NCBI RefSeq assembly: GCF_007860125.1
Contig: NZ_SJPW01000007.1
Coordinates: 426,415 to 490,414, forward strand
Direction: 5' to 3'
Origin: Rubripirellula tenax
GTDB lineage: Bacteria; Planctomycetota; Planctomycetia; Pirellulales; Pirellulaceae
Length of the DNA stretch: 64,000 bases
Numbering within the stretch: the stretch's first letter is position 1; the number at the start of each line of letters is the position of its first letter. The notes below the pieces were generated by a model that was given only the letters and a program-made list of their open reading frames with translations, searched no databases and was not told where the DNA came from. The position numbers were made by a program, and so were the translations under genes. This document shows, in pieces, positions 29,452-37,926 of the stretch.

Positions 29452-29922
29452 ATGAACAAGACGATGTCTCGCAGCGACAACGGTCGGGGCTCCCGAGTGT
29501 ATGACGACCCATTCCAAATGATCGAGAACCGCGTCAATCACATGTTTCGAGGAATTCTGGATTCCGCAGGAACGGAATCGGGATTGACCAACTATCCCGT
29601 TGATGTAACCGAGGATGACGATCAGATCACGATCGAAGCAGAGTTGCCCGGGTTCAGCAGCAACGAAATTGACGTCAACATGGAAGACGGAGTTTTGACG
29701 ATCAAGGCGGAACGAGCCGACTCGGCTGACGGGAACGGAAAGCTCAAACGCCATTTGCACGAGCGACGGTTGACTCGGTTCGAGCGAGCGTTTTCGTTAC
29801 CAAGAACCGTTGACGGCTCGGAGGTACTCGCCAACCTGGACCAAGGCGTGCTGACGCTGAAACTGAAAAAGAGTGAAGCCAGCAAACCACGCAAGATTTC
29901 GATTCAGAGCGGCAGTCTCTGA
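29452..29922 (+). CDS. Hsp20/alpha-crystallin small heat shock protein
   Basis: A 156-residue ATP-independent holdase chaperone that binds unfolding proteins. The alpha-crystallin domain runs from about residue 47 (YPVDVTEDDDQITIEAELPGF) to 140, with the conserved strand VNMEDGVLTIKAER and the late LDQGVLTLKLKK (the A-x-x-x-G-V-L motif reads ANLDQGVLTL). Start is fixed by GAGGAG seven bases upstream of ATG 29452. It follows a sigma-54 promoter, an unusual control for this gene type outside a few phyla. Confidence 0.95.
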   Translation: MNKTMSRSDNGRGSRVYDDPFQMIENRVNHMFRGILDSAGTESGLTNYPVDVTEDDDQITIEAELPGFSSNEIDVNMEDGVLTIKAERADSADGNGKLKRHLHERRLTRFERAFSLPRTVDGSEVLANLDQGVLTLKLKKSEASKPRKISIQSGSL

Positions 29923-29980
29923 TCGCCGTGGTTGGCGGTAAATTGCGTAGCAGTTCGCACCGTGACAGGTCCCAATCGGA

Positions 29981-30014
29981 TCACCCTACGTGGACCCGCG
30001 ACGCCGCTCGCGGC
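29981..30014 (-). repeat. Dispersed intergenic palindrome, copy 2
   Basis: Hairpin arms CCGCGA (29996-30001) and TCGCGG (30008-30013) around CGCCGC, followed outward by TCACCCTACGTGG (29981-29993). Read on the minus strand, this stretch including the flank is nearly identical to 48831-48865. Confidence 0.7.
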
Positions 30015-30145
30015 AAGTGAAAACAGTGGGAAAACCGTACTCGAAAGTGTGAGCTATGTCTCCGATCGAGCGTTACCCATGTCGCCGGACCAAACGACGG
30101 AGTCGTAGGGCCACGAGGGGTTGCCCGACGTGAACTGCATGTACG

Positions 30146-30166
30146 CCCTGCGACGGCGTCGCAGGG
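30146..30166. repeat. Dispersed intergenic palindrome, copy 3
   Basis: Perfect 9-bp arms CCCTGCGAC (30146-30154) and GTCGCAGGG (30158-30166) with a 3-base loop, 11 bases before the end of the convergent DUF1559 gene. Possible terminator for it, without T-run. Confidence 0.65.
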
Positions 30167-30176
30167 CAACTGGCCA

Positions 30177-31190
30177 TCACTCCGGTACCGCAACGACTTC
30201 GTGTCCGGCGCGGGTGGATAGGTCTTGCCAAAGATCACGATCGATCGAATCGTTGAATGTGCGAACCGATCCGTCCAACATGCCGACCGTCACACCACTA
30301 AGGTGATAGCTTCGGGACGTAACCGCCGCATACGTTATCGGGATCGGTGAACCCGACGTTCGGCCTTCGCGGAAGTTGGTGAAATCGACGTCGTATTCGA
30401 CACCCGTGTCGATGCAAAGGATCTTCTTGTTCGGCGTGAAGGTTGTCGTGAACCCGCTTTGGTGAACGCGACCATCGACCCATTCGGTGTGTCCGGTGTC
30501 TCGCTTGAACGAGCCCGCCAGCGCACAGATCTCTGATTCCAAAACCGGCTGACTGATGACTCCGGTGACGTCTGCATCGCGGTAGTAGGGGTTCCACGCT
30601 TTGACTTCTGCGAAGGCGAGCGTGTTGCTTAGTCCGTCCAAACAGTCACGAAACCGTCGCGCCTTCGACGCCGTGAACATGCCTTCGCCGACCGTATCGT
30701 CATTCGCGTCATGGACCTTCCAGACGCCCGCGTTGTAGGCGTAGCTGAGCGGGTAGTGTTCCGGGCCGTTGCTACCAATTCGCTGAATGTCGTTGATTTC
30801 ACTTGGGCATTGATAGGTCGGCACACGGAAACTTGACACCGGAATGTCTTGACCGTCTACATGAAGTGTCGCCGCGCCGTACCCGGCACCGAAGTCGACG
30901 GCCGACGAAAGCGCGAGGGCCTCGATGTAGGGCAGGATCCTCGCTTGGGCCGACCAACCGTCGCCCGACATCGCCGGTTTGCTCCAAGCCGCCGGCAACC
31001 ACTTCGTCGACGACTCGTAATTGTGCACCGCCAACACGACCTGCTTCATGTTGTTCTGGCAGCTCATGCGGCGAGCAGCCTCGCGTGCCGCTTGGACGGC
31101 CGGCAACAAAAGGCCGACCAGGACGCCGATGATCGCGATCACGACCAGCAGCTCGACCAGGGTAAACGCATGTTTTGGGGAAGGTCGCAT
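30177..31190 (-). CDS. DUF1559 protein with prepilin-type N-terminus
   Basis: A 337-residue planctomycete DUF1559 (SBP_bac_10) protein. The N-terminus is a type IV prepilin-like methylation signal (HAFTLVELLVVIAIIGVL) leading to a long hydrophobic helix, then AAREAARRMSCQNNMKQ. The end has the family hallmark HLSGVTVGMLDGSVRTFNDSID. Such genes occur in dozens of copies per genome; products are probably pseudopilin-like surface or secretion components, precise role unknown. It stands alone, with the REP-like palindromes at its 3' side. Confidence 0.93.
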   Translation of the reverse strand: MRPSPKHAFTLVELLVVIAIIGVLVGLLLPAVQAAREAARRMSCQNNMKQVVLAVHNYESSTKWLPAAWSKPAMSGDGWSAQARILPYIEALALSSAVDFGAGYGAATLHVDGQDIPVSSFRVPTYQCPSEINDIQRIGSNGPEHYPLSYAYNAGVWKVHDANDDTVGEGMFTASKARRFRDCLDGLSNTLAFAEVKAWNPYYRDADVTGVISQPVLESEICALAGSFKRDTGHTEWVDGRVHQSGFTTTFTPNKKILCIDTGVEYDVDFTNFREGRTSGSPIPITYAAVTSRSYHLSGVTVGMLDGSVRTFNDSIDRDLWQDLSTRAGHEVVAVPE

Positions 31191-31402
31191 GTTCGAAATC
31201 TCCGTCCGCGGCGTTCCAACGCCACGCTAATGTTATTGAGAATCACTCGCAACAAGGCAGCATTCTATCGAATTCCTCAATTAACGCAACGGTTGCAGCG
31301 ATAAAAAAGAGATCCTCGGCGGCGGGCGGAGATCCCGCTATTTCCCGGTCAAAGACGGCGAAGCGGCACAATACGACCGCGATCGCGGCTGCTGTGTCGC
31401 TG

Positions 31403-31933
31403 CTACCGCGTTGCTGCGAGCCAGCATTCGACGGCGATACGATTGGATTCGAACGCCATATTCTCCAGATGCTCGGCTTGGGGCCGAACCCACTGATGAA
31501 AATCGAGCTCGTCTTCGGCCAACTTCAGTTCGCCAATCGAGACGGCGACGCACTCGAAAAAGAAATCGATGACTGGCGAAACCACGCCCGCGTATGCGTA
31601 CTGGTTCGGCCGCGACATCAGGAACTGAATCCGTTGGATGGACAGGTTCGTTTCTTCGCGAACTTCTCGGTGAAGTGCAACTTCGACCGTTTCGTTCCGA
31701 TCGACAAAGCCGCCCGGCAATCCCCATCGCCCAAGGCCGGGCTGACGAGCTCGGCGGACCATCAACAGCTCATTGTCTTCGTTGACTACAAGCCCGCCAA
31801 CGGCTGCGACCGGCCCCAAGAACAAAACCAAGTTGCACGAATCACACCGAAACGGAATCGATCCGATTTGATTTTTTGCTACGCCGCATCGAGGACAAAA
31901 GGCGTAGGCATCTTGGATGGATTGTTCTGACAT
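31403..31933 (-). CDS. NUDIX hydrolase with N-terminal zinc ribbon
   Basis: A 176-residue NUDIX enzyme that would hydrolyse a nucleoside diphosphate derivative such as NADH or ADP-ribose. A zinc ribbon is formed by C13, C16, C30 and C33, as in NudC-like proteins. The Nudix box spans residues 75-97 with G75, E81, R89-E90, E93 and E94 all in place. It begins 10 bases after the outer-membrane barrel gene and is probably cotranscribed with it. Confidence 0.9.
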   Translation of the reverse strand: MSEQSIQDAYAFCPRCGVAKNQIGSIPFRCDSCNLVLFLGPVAAVGGLVVNEDNELLMVRRARQPGLGRWGLPGGFVDRNETVEVALHREVREETNLSIQRIQFLMSRPNQYAYAGVVSPVIDFFFECVAVSIGELKLAEDELDFHQWVRPQAEHLENMAFESNRIAVECWLAATR

Positions 31934-31943
31934 GGACCAGCCC

Positions 31944-33557
31944 TTAGCGGATCAGACTCATGTAAAAACTGAACATCCGCTCTTGGTCGGTGTCGGCTTT
32001 CGCAACCGGGAACGCAAAGTCGAATGCCAATGGTGCGGGGCCCAGCATGGGAATTGCGACACGCAACCCAAAGCCTGGTGCGACACGGAAACTTTCCGTC
32101 GCAATTTTCAACTCTTGTTCGACGGTTCCAAAGTCAACGAATGCAACGCCGCGGAACGCGTCGTCCGCAGTGATCGGAAACATGTACTCGACCGTGTTGA
32201 GCCACTGGAACCGACCACCCAGCTCGACGCCGTTGGTGGGATCGACGGGACCAGCACCGCGGAAATCGAAACCACGAATGGTCGCGTAACCGCCGGCAAA
32301 GAAGTTCTCGAAGATCGGCGTCTCATCGCCGCTGTATCCGAACTTGGTGGAGTACGAGATTGTTTGCTTGCCCGAACCGTCGGCCCGCTCGCGGACCAAC
32401 CAGTACTGGCGGAATTCGGTCTCGAACCTTGCATACTCGAAGTCACCAAATGCTTCTTCGAACTTGAATTCAAAGTAGTGGCCACGACTGGCTTGAATCG
32501 GACTGTTTCGAGTATCGTGCGTCAGCGAAACTTCGCCGGCGTAAAGTTCGTTGTCACCGATCACGTCGGTCAGCGCGGACGGGCCGCTACGGCCTGTTTC
32601 CAGGTCGACGTTTTGGCCTGTCACACCGAACGTCAATGACAAGTCCGGGGTGATTCGATACCCGAACGCCAATCGACCACCCAACCGTTCTTCATCCCAG
32701 TCGTTGAATCGACGGTCGTATAGGAATCCGCTAACGGACATGCTCAGCGGTAAGTACCCGAACAGGTTCGGGTCAACGAATTGAGCCGTGTATCGCTTGA
32801 AGTTTGTTCCCGGCGCGGCTTCGATTCGGAACGTCTGACCGGCTCCGCGAAACGCGGTCCCGCTAAACAAGTCTTGCAGCGACCGCGGGAATCTTGTGAT
32901 GTCAAAGTTTCGTTCATCAATGGTGATTTGGCCAGTCACGCCGGCATCGCTATTGACTGCACCACCCAGCATGATGCGACCGGTTCGAGCGGGAAAGCCG
33001 TTGATGACCAAGTCGGCTTCGCGAACACGCGGGCCTTGGACGGCATTGGTAATCGAACCGTAGGGAAGCCCGGGAGCGTACGGATCGACCAACCCGTCGT
33101 CGAACGAATTTGCATTCGGCGCGTTATACGGGGCCGGTTGGTTGTAAACAGGCGGTTGATTGTAAACGGGCGCGCCGTTGTAAGCGGGTGCATTATTGGG
33201 TACCGGTGCGCTATTGGGCACAGGTGCACCGTATTGCACCGGAGCCACACCCGTGCTCTGCGGGAACTGACGCGCGGTGTATTGGCCCGTCACACCGGGC
33301 GTACCCGTTTGCGTGAATCCGGCTTGGGCAAGCGTCGGATTTGCCGGCGTGCCCGGTGCTGGCATCGTCACATTCGGCGGGGTTGCGTTTGTTGCGATTC
33401 CCGGCGTGTGCTGCGTCTGCCATTGGGAAGCATTCTGCGACATCGACTGAAATTGAGCGCAGCCCGTCGATCCCAGCATTGAACCGCATAGCGCAAGCCA
33501 GCCCATCGCGAGCCAGCCGGTGCGGCGAGCGGATTGGGAGTGGTTGAGATCCTTCAT
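31944..33557 (-). CDS. BamA-type outer-membrane beta-barrel with lipoprotein-like N-terminus
   Basis: A 537-residue protein carrying only the barrel half of BamA (bacterial surface antigen domain). From ATG 33557 the signal peptide ends in STGC, making Cys33 a likely lipidation site. Residues 60-175 are a linker rich in Pro, Asn, Tyr and Ala with repeated VPN/VYNQ units. The barrel starts near 180 (ADLVINGFPARTGRIMLGG) and includes the L6 motif IRGF at 427-430 of BamA/Omp85 proteins; it ends in an aromatic-containing strand (MFSFYMSLIR). No POTRA domain is present; five lie in the next gene upstream. A TGATG overlap at 33644 offers an alternative start 29 codons earlier. Confidence 0.85.
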   Translation of the reverse strand: MKDLNHSQSARRTGWLAMGWLALCGSMLGSTGCAQFQSMSQNASQWQTQHTPGIATNATPPNVTMPAPGTPANPTLAQAGFTQTGTPGVTGQYTARQFPQSTGVAPVQYGAPVPNSAPVPNNAPAYNGAPVYNQPPVYNQPAPYNAPNANSFDDGLVDPYAPGLPYGSITNAVQGPRVREADLVINGFPARTGRIMLGGAVNSDAGVTGQITIDERNFDITRFPRSLQDLFSGTAFRGAGQTFRIEAAPGTNFKRYTAQFVDPNLFGYLPLSMSVSGFLYDRRFNDWDEERLGGRLAFGYRITPDLSLTFGVTGQNVDLETGRSGPSALTDVIGDNELYAGEVSLTHDTRNSPIQASRGHYFEFKFEEAFGDFEYARFETEFRQYWLVRERADGSGKQTISYSTKFGYSGDETPIFENFFAGGYATIRGFDFRGAGPVDPTNGVELGGRFQWLNTVEYMFPITADDAFRGVAFVDFGTVEQELKIATESFRVAPGFGLRVAIPMLGPAPLAFDFAFPVAKADTDQERMFSFYMSLIR

Positions 33558-33643
33558 GCGGTCAGCTTCGACGTAGGTGAAGTAGTGAGTCAGTGGAGCA
33601 GAGCGATCGAATCTTCGTCGCTGGCTCGAATTATCCGGTTGCA

Positions 33644-35098
33644 TCAGAATCGGTCGCCGCCTTCATCGGTGGGAACGACTTTGATATCCGGCGGTTCGGC
33701 AATCTGGGGGTTGGTTTCAAGCAGTTGGCTGCGTTCCAATCGGGATCGGTTGAGTTCCAACTTGCGTCGATCGATAAAGTCGCCTTCGCGAAGGTCGATC
33801 AAGTTCAGCATCGTGGTTTCTTTCATCAGGTGCGGCTCGCCGTCGATGTTGACGGTGATCTTCCCGACTTTCCAACGATCGCCTTCGGTGATCTTGTAAA
33901 CCAAGTCGACGACATTGGCTTCGTCTTTCATCACCGTCTGCGGTTCGACCTCGGCATAGATGAACCCGGCCTCGCCGTAGCCATAGACGAGCTCGCCGAC
34001 ATCCTGGCGCAGCTTGCTGCCGTTGAACGTATCGCCTGCCTTGAGCTTCAATCGCGATCGCAACGTTTCTTCGGTCGCCCAGTGGTGACCGACAATCTGC
34101 ACATCCTTGACTTTAAACTGAGGCCCTTCATTGACGACGAACGTCAGCGAGACCCATTTGCCGGCGGCGTCGTATTTCCACTGCCGTCCAACCGTGGCGG
34201 TCAGAAAGCCCAAGTTGTGATAGTAACCGGCCAAGATGTCGACATCTTGATCGACTTGAACGAGGTTGAATTTGTTTCCAATGTAAGGAATCAAGCCTCC
34301 GGCAAAGCCTTCACGACTCTTGATGATCGTTTTCAAGCGAGATTCGGATACGAACGTGTTCCCCTGAATCGCAATGTCGCCGATGCGTTCGAGCGGACCT
34401 TCGTTGATTCGAAACACGACGGCCGATGGATCGCCTTTGATACCGGTCGCACTTTGGATCGAGACCTGATTGAAACCTTCTTCGCGGTAGTAGTCGGTCA
34501 ATCGACGTCGCGCCGACTCGATCGAAAACTCACTCATCGGATCGGACGGGTTGACGCCGGCGCGCCCCTTCAGCTCTCGCTCGCCCATTGCATAGTTGCC
34601 GTGGAAGATGACCTGCGAAATTGTCGGCCGTTCGTGAACCACGAACGCGACGGCGACTCCGCCGGGCTGTTCTTCCAACTTGAAAGTGACGTGATCGAAG
34701 GCGTTCATGTCGTTCAAGCGTCGAACGTCACCGAGTACCGTTTCATAGTCATAGAAACGGTCCTTCCGAGTTTGAATTTGTTGCAGGATTTTGTGCGTCG
34801 TGATGCGACGATTCCCAACGACGCGTACATCCGCGACCAAAGCATCACCCTGCTCGCGTCGGATGGCGATCCCGGCGCCGTCGTGGACGTGTTCGCGAAA
34901 CTTGGGTCTCGTGTCCGGGCCGGGGGCTGATGCGCCACCGCCTCCACCGCCCATTCCGCCACCACCCATGCCACCGCCGCCAAATTGCGCGTGGGCGGGC
35001 ACCGATAACGGCGCCGCCAACAAGAGTCCGAGCATGCATCGCCGGTAACCGCGTGAACGGAATCCGGGTACGGCAGCAATCGATCTCGTAAAGGGCAT
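33644..35098 (-). CDS. BamA-type POTRA-repeat protein without barrel
   Basis: A 484-residue exported protein. The signal peptide (RGYRRCMLGLLLAAPLS to AHAQ, cut near residue 38) leads to a Gly/Met-rich spacer (39-58). Then five POTRA repeats, each starting with a typical strand: VADVRVVGNRRI (~88), ISQVIFHGNYAM, IGDIAIQGNTFV, VKDVQIVGHHWA and VGKITVNIDGEP. The sequence stops shortly after the fifth repeat (EPPDIKVVP). In other bacteria these repeats and the barrel are one BamA chain of about 800 residues; here the stop TGA overlaps ATG of the downstream frame. ATG 35098 is preferred; two upstream Met codons are possible. Confidence 0.85.
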   Translation of the reverse strand: MPFTRSIAAVPGFRSRGYRRCMLGLLLAAPLSVPAHAQFGGGGMGGGGMGGGGGGASAPGPDTRPKFREHVHDGAGIAIRREQGDALVADVRVVGNRRITTHKILQQIQTRKDRFYDYETVLGDVRRLNDMNAFDHVTFKLEEQPGGVAVAFVVHERPTISQVIFHGNYAMGERELKGRAGVNPSDPMSEFSIESARRRLTDYYREEGFNQVSIQSATGIKGDPSAVVFRINEGPLERIGDIAIQGNTFVSESRLKTIIKSREGFAGGLIPYIGNKFNLVQVDQDVDILAGYYHNLGFLTATVGRQWKYDAAGKWVSLTFVVNEGPQFKVKDVQIVGHHWATEETLRSRLKLKAGDTFNGSKLRQDVGELVYGYGEAGFIYAEVEPQTVMKDEANVVDLVYKITEGDRWKVGKITVNIDGEPHLMKETTMLNLIDLREGDFIDRRKLELNRSRLERSQLLETNPQIAEPPDIKVVPTDEGGDRF

Positions 35099-35332
35099 AC
35101 GTGCGGGCATACCTGGCAAACCAATCAAACGAACGGGCTTTCAGTGTTGGCCCAATCACCCGCATAGAGAGCGACTGGACCGCTTTCATCGGTAACTACC
35201 AATGGTTCGCCGACTTCCACAAGTCGGATTCAGGCGCCCAGCGAATGATTTGCAAAGAAATTGCGGTGTGAAACACGCATTGCAGAAAAAAAGACTCGCA
35301 GACGGCTGCTCGTCGGCGGCGTGAATTTCCAA

Positions 35333-35356
35333 CCACGCCAACGAGTCCTGGCGTGG
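35333..35356. terminator. Hairpin downstream of the FliL-like gene
   Basis: Perfect 8-bp arms CCACGCCA (35333-35340) and TGGCGTGG (35349-35356) lie 22 bases after the stop of the minus-strand gene at 35379. No T-run follows; termination is plausible only. Confidence 0.45.
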
Positions 35357-35378
35357 TGACGGCGTACGGTAGCTCGGA

Positions 35379-35849
35379 CTACTGCTTCGCCAATGCCGTG
35401 GATTGGTCGGGTGCGACGTCGATCGTCTGCACGGGAAGTTCCAACCAATCGGTGATCAGCACGCGTTGAACCAACGGTTCGTCCAAGTGCTTCAGGACGA
35501 TTTCCATCAATCGTTCGCGGATCTGGGCCTGCGCCGGGTCATCCAGCCACTGTGCGTCGGCTTGGCGAAGCAGTTGTTCGGATGCTTCGCGGATCTCCAT
35601 CTGCATTTGCGTTACGCGCTCTTTGCCGCGATGAAGTTTTGATGGGTCCAAGACGGCGTGCAAGCGAAAGTGGTACACCGTCGACAGGTCTTCGACGCTC
35701 TGAAACCGAAAATTCCCGATTTCGATCGCTGTCGATTCCATACCGCTAAGCCGTGCCACGCGGCTACGTACGTATCCGATCACGGCAGCGTGGATCGCGA
35801 CCATCATCAAAATCAGGCATGCGCCCCAATAACGTCGTAGTAACTTCAC
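35379..35849 (-). CDS. Single-pass membrane protein, FliL-like
   Basis: A 156-residue protein with one N-terminal helix (LRRYWGACLILMMVAIHAAVIGYV, split: residues 4-27) and a soluble domain outside the cytoplasm. The pattern IEIGNFRFQSVED, then a strand RLHAVLDP, a helix with REASEQLLRQADAQW, and IRERLMEIVLKHLDEPLV with a final strand, resembles FliL, which supports the flagellar stator. No flagellar genes are nearby, so the resemblance may be only structural. It lies 250+ bases upstream of the POTRA gene on the same strand. Confidence 0.6.
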   Translation of the reverse strand: MKLLRRYWGACLILMMVAIHAAVIGYVRSRVARLSGMESTAIEIGNFRFQSVEDLSTVYHFRLHAVLDPSKLHRGKERVTQMQMEIREASEQLLRQADAQWLDDPAQAQIRERLMEIVLKHLDEPLVQRVLITDWLELPVQTIDVAPDQSTALAKQ

Positions 35850-36067
35850 GGCAACAGGCTCTTTTGTTCTATGGAAACCCGAATCGGTCGAACGTTCCGG
35901 TTGCGCCGGTAAAAACGGTCACATCGGTGGGCGTCGTCGCGAGGACTCCGCACCTGGAAAAGCTAGGTCGCAAATTGCGGCGACGCCAACCGATCGCACG
36001 AATTCGGATAAAACCATGGCAAGCCCACGCCTTCGGCCCCGATATTCCCCCGTCTAACAAGCACTCC

Positions 36068-37006
36068 ATGGATCGCCTCGATCGCTCAAACCAGGCTTCC
36101 GTCATCGTCTTCACCAGCCCCAAGGCTGGCAGCGGGGCCGGTCGTGAAGAATTGCCTCGCTTGACGGCCGAACTTGCCCGGATCGGAGTCGCAGTACAAA
36201 CCGTTGCATCGGTGAATGAGCTGAAAAGAGCCGTGTCACACTTTGACCACCCCGTCGTCGTGGCGGCCGGCGGTGACGGTACCCTGGCACTGGCGGCCGA
36301 ATCGATCGACGAAACCGTACCTTTGGTCCCCATGCCGATGGGCACGGAAAATCTGCTGGCCCGGCACTTCGGCCACTCGCGGGATGCCCACGCCGTGATT
36401 GAAACGCTTCGCTTTGGAGGTCCGCAGCAGATCGATGTCGGCTCGGCAGCGGGCAAACCGTTTTTGATCATGGCTACCTGTGGCTTTGACGCGGACGTCG
36501 TTCGTGGCATGCACCTGACCCGGCGCGGGCACATCAACCGATTCAGTTACTTCCGTCCCATCATCCGCTCGCTTCGAACCTACACCTTTCCGGAAATCGA
36601 AATTCGCGTCGACAACGGGCCGCCGATTCTTGCGGGATGGGCGATGGTGTTCAACTTGCCGCGATACGCTGCGTCGTTGTCGATCGAGCCTGATGCGGTG
36701 CCCGACGATGGGATGTTGGATCTGATCGCACTGAAGGGGCGATCGATCGCAAGTGGGATTCGGTACTTGGCGGGCATTCAAACGGGCAGCCATCTAAACT
36801 TTTCGGATGTGGTTCGCTGTCGCGGCAAGCAATTCGACATCCGTGCGGTCAACCCAACGGACGGACGGATCGCATACCAAGTCGATGGCGACTACGGCGG
36901 ACGACTTCCGCTTAAGATTGAAACAAAGGTTGGCCGAACGCGGCTGCTGTTGCCAGCGACTGGGGAATTGCCTCGGTCCGCCAGATCGTCCAAGATTGAC
37001 ACATGA
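36068..37006 (+). CDS. Diacylglycerol kinase-family lipid kinase
   Basis: A 312-residue protein of the DagK/YegS/sphingosine-kinase fold. The ATP-binding motif GGDGTLALA follows VVVAAG, and [13 protein letters not shown] replaces the usual GTANDFAR. A second conserved part is [14 protein letters not shown]. It would phosphorylate a lipid alcohol in the inner membrane. The ATG at 36068 is chosen; the frame is open further upstream without homology. Its stop overlaps the kdsA start by 4 bases (ATGA), so the two are coupled, which suggests envelope lipid synthesis. Confidence 0.88.
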   Translation: MDRLDRSNQASVIVFTSPKAGSGAGREELPRLTAELARIGVAVQTVASVNELKRAVSHFDHPVVVAAGGDGTLALAAESIDETVPLVPMPMGTENLLARHFGHSRDAHAVIETLRFGGPQQIDVGSAAGKPFLIMATCGFDADVVRGMHLTRRGHINRFSYFRPIIRSLRTYTFPEIEIRVDNGPPILAGWAMVFNLPRYAASLSIEPDAVPDDGMLDLIALKGRSIASGIRYLAGIQTGSHLNFSDVVRCRGKQFDIRAVNPTDGRIAYQVDGDYGGRLPLKIETKVGRTRLLLPATGELPRSARSSKIDT

Positions 37007-37863
37007 GCGAAAATCAAACTGCGTCGCCTATCGTGCCCGTATCCGTCGGCAAGTACATGTGCGGACCGGGACAACCGCTGCTGTTGATCGCCGGGCCGTG
37101 TGTGCTTCAGTCCATCGATTTGGCGATGGAGATCGCCGATGTGCTGGTTCAAATCAACTCGCGTGATGACGTGAACGTCGTTTTCAAGGCGTCGTTCGAC
37201 AAGGCCAACCGCACGTCCCTTTCGGCGAAACGCGGCCCGGGAATCGACAAAGGATTGCGAATGCTTGAAGAGGTCGGCAGCCGATCGGGTTTGCCGACCA
37301 CAACGGACGTTCACCTGCCCGACCAAGCCCTCGCCGTGGGCCAGGCTTGCGACCTTCTGCAGGTGCCGGCGTTTTTGGCTCGACAAACAGATCTATTGGT
37401 AGCCTGTGCAGCGACGGGACGACCCATGAACGTCAAAAAAGGCCAGTTCATGTCGCCCGAAGACATGCAGTATGTGGTTGAAAAGGTCCGCGGAAGTGGC
37501 AGCGGTGGCGTCATGCTTTGTGAACGGGGCACGTTTTTTGGCTACGGTCGTCTGGTCAACGACATGCAATCGTTGCCGATCATGCGGTCGCTGGGGGTTC
37601 CAGTCGTTTTTGATGCCACTCACAGCGTCCAGCGCCCCGGCGGTTTGGGTGGGGCGACGGGTGGAAACCGGGAAATGGTCGAACCTTTGGCCCGCGCGGC
37701 CGTAGCAATCGGTACCGACGCCCTGTTTTTCGAAACACACCCCAAGCCAGAGACGTCGCCCAGCGACGGGGCAAACATGATCCCATTGGATCGATTCGAA
37801 GCGACAATCGGCCGGTTGTTGACACTCAGGCGAACGATCACCGACATCGATTCCGCCGTCTGA
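37003..37863 (+). CDS. kdsA: 3-deoxy-8-phosphooctulonate synthase (KDO-8-P synthase)
   Basis: A 286-residue KdsA that condenses phosphoenolpyruvate and arabinose 5-phosphate to KDO-8-phosphate, the first committed step to the inner core sugar of lipopolysaccharide. Conserved stretches: [41 protein letters not shown] and the late [19 protein letters not shown]. It shows that this organism makes Gram-negative type LPS. Coupled to the lipid kinase gene upstream. Confidence 0.95.
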   Translation: MSENQTASPIVPVSVGKYMCGPGQPLLLIAGPCVLQSIDLAMEIADVLVQINSRDDVNVVFKASFDKANRTSLSAKRGPGIDKGLRMLEEVGSRSGLPTTTDVHLPDQALAVGQACDLLQVPAFLARQTDLLVACAATGRPMNVKKGQFMSPEDMQYVVEKVRGSGSGGVMLCERGTFFGYGRLVNDMQSLPIMRSLGVPVVFDATHSVQRPGGLGGATGGNREMVEPLARAAVAIGTDALFFETHPKPETSPSDGANMIPLDRFEATIGRLLTLRRTITDIDSAV

Positions 37864-37926
37864 CGGTCCCCGTTTCCGACAGACTTGGCTCCCCGTTTCC
37901 AACAAACTTAGCTTCTCGTGCGGTCC

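Noticed and set aside
33100..33240. Short tandem-like repeats that could look like a CRISPR or VNTR
   Set aside because: They are the coding sequence of the VPN/VYNQ linker of the barrel protein; units are unequal and in frame.
33593..34930. 445-codon plus-strand frame opposite the POTRA gene
   Set aside because: It mirrors the POTRA-coding frame over its entire length and lacks signal, domain or ribosome binding site.
31944..35128. Split BamA as a sequencing frameshift
   Set aside because: The downstream part has its own signal peptide, lipobox and linker before the barrel, and the junction is a clean TGATG overlap, so a frameshift error is not the simplest reading.
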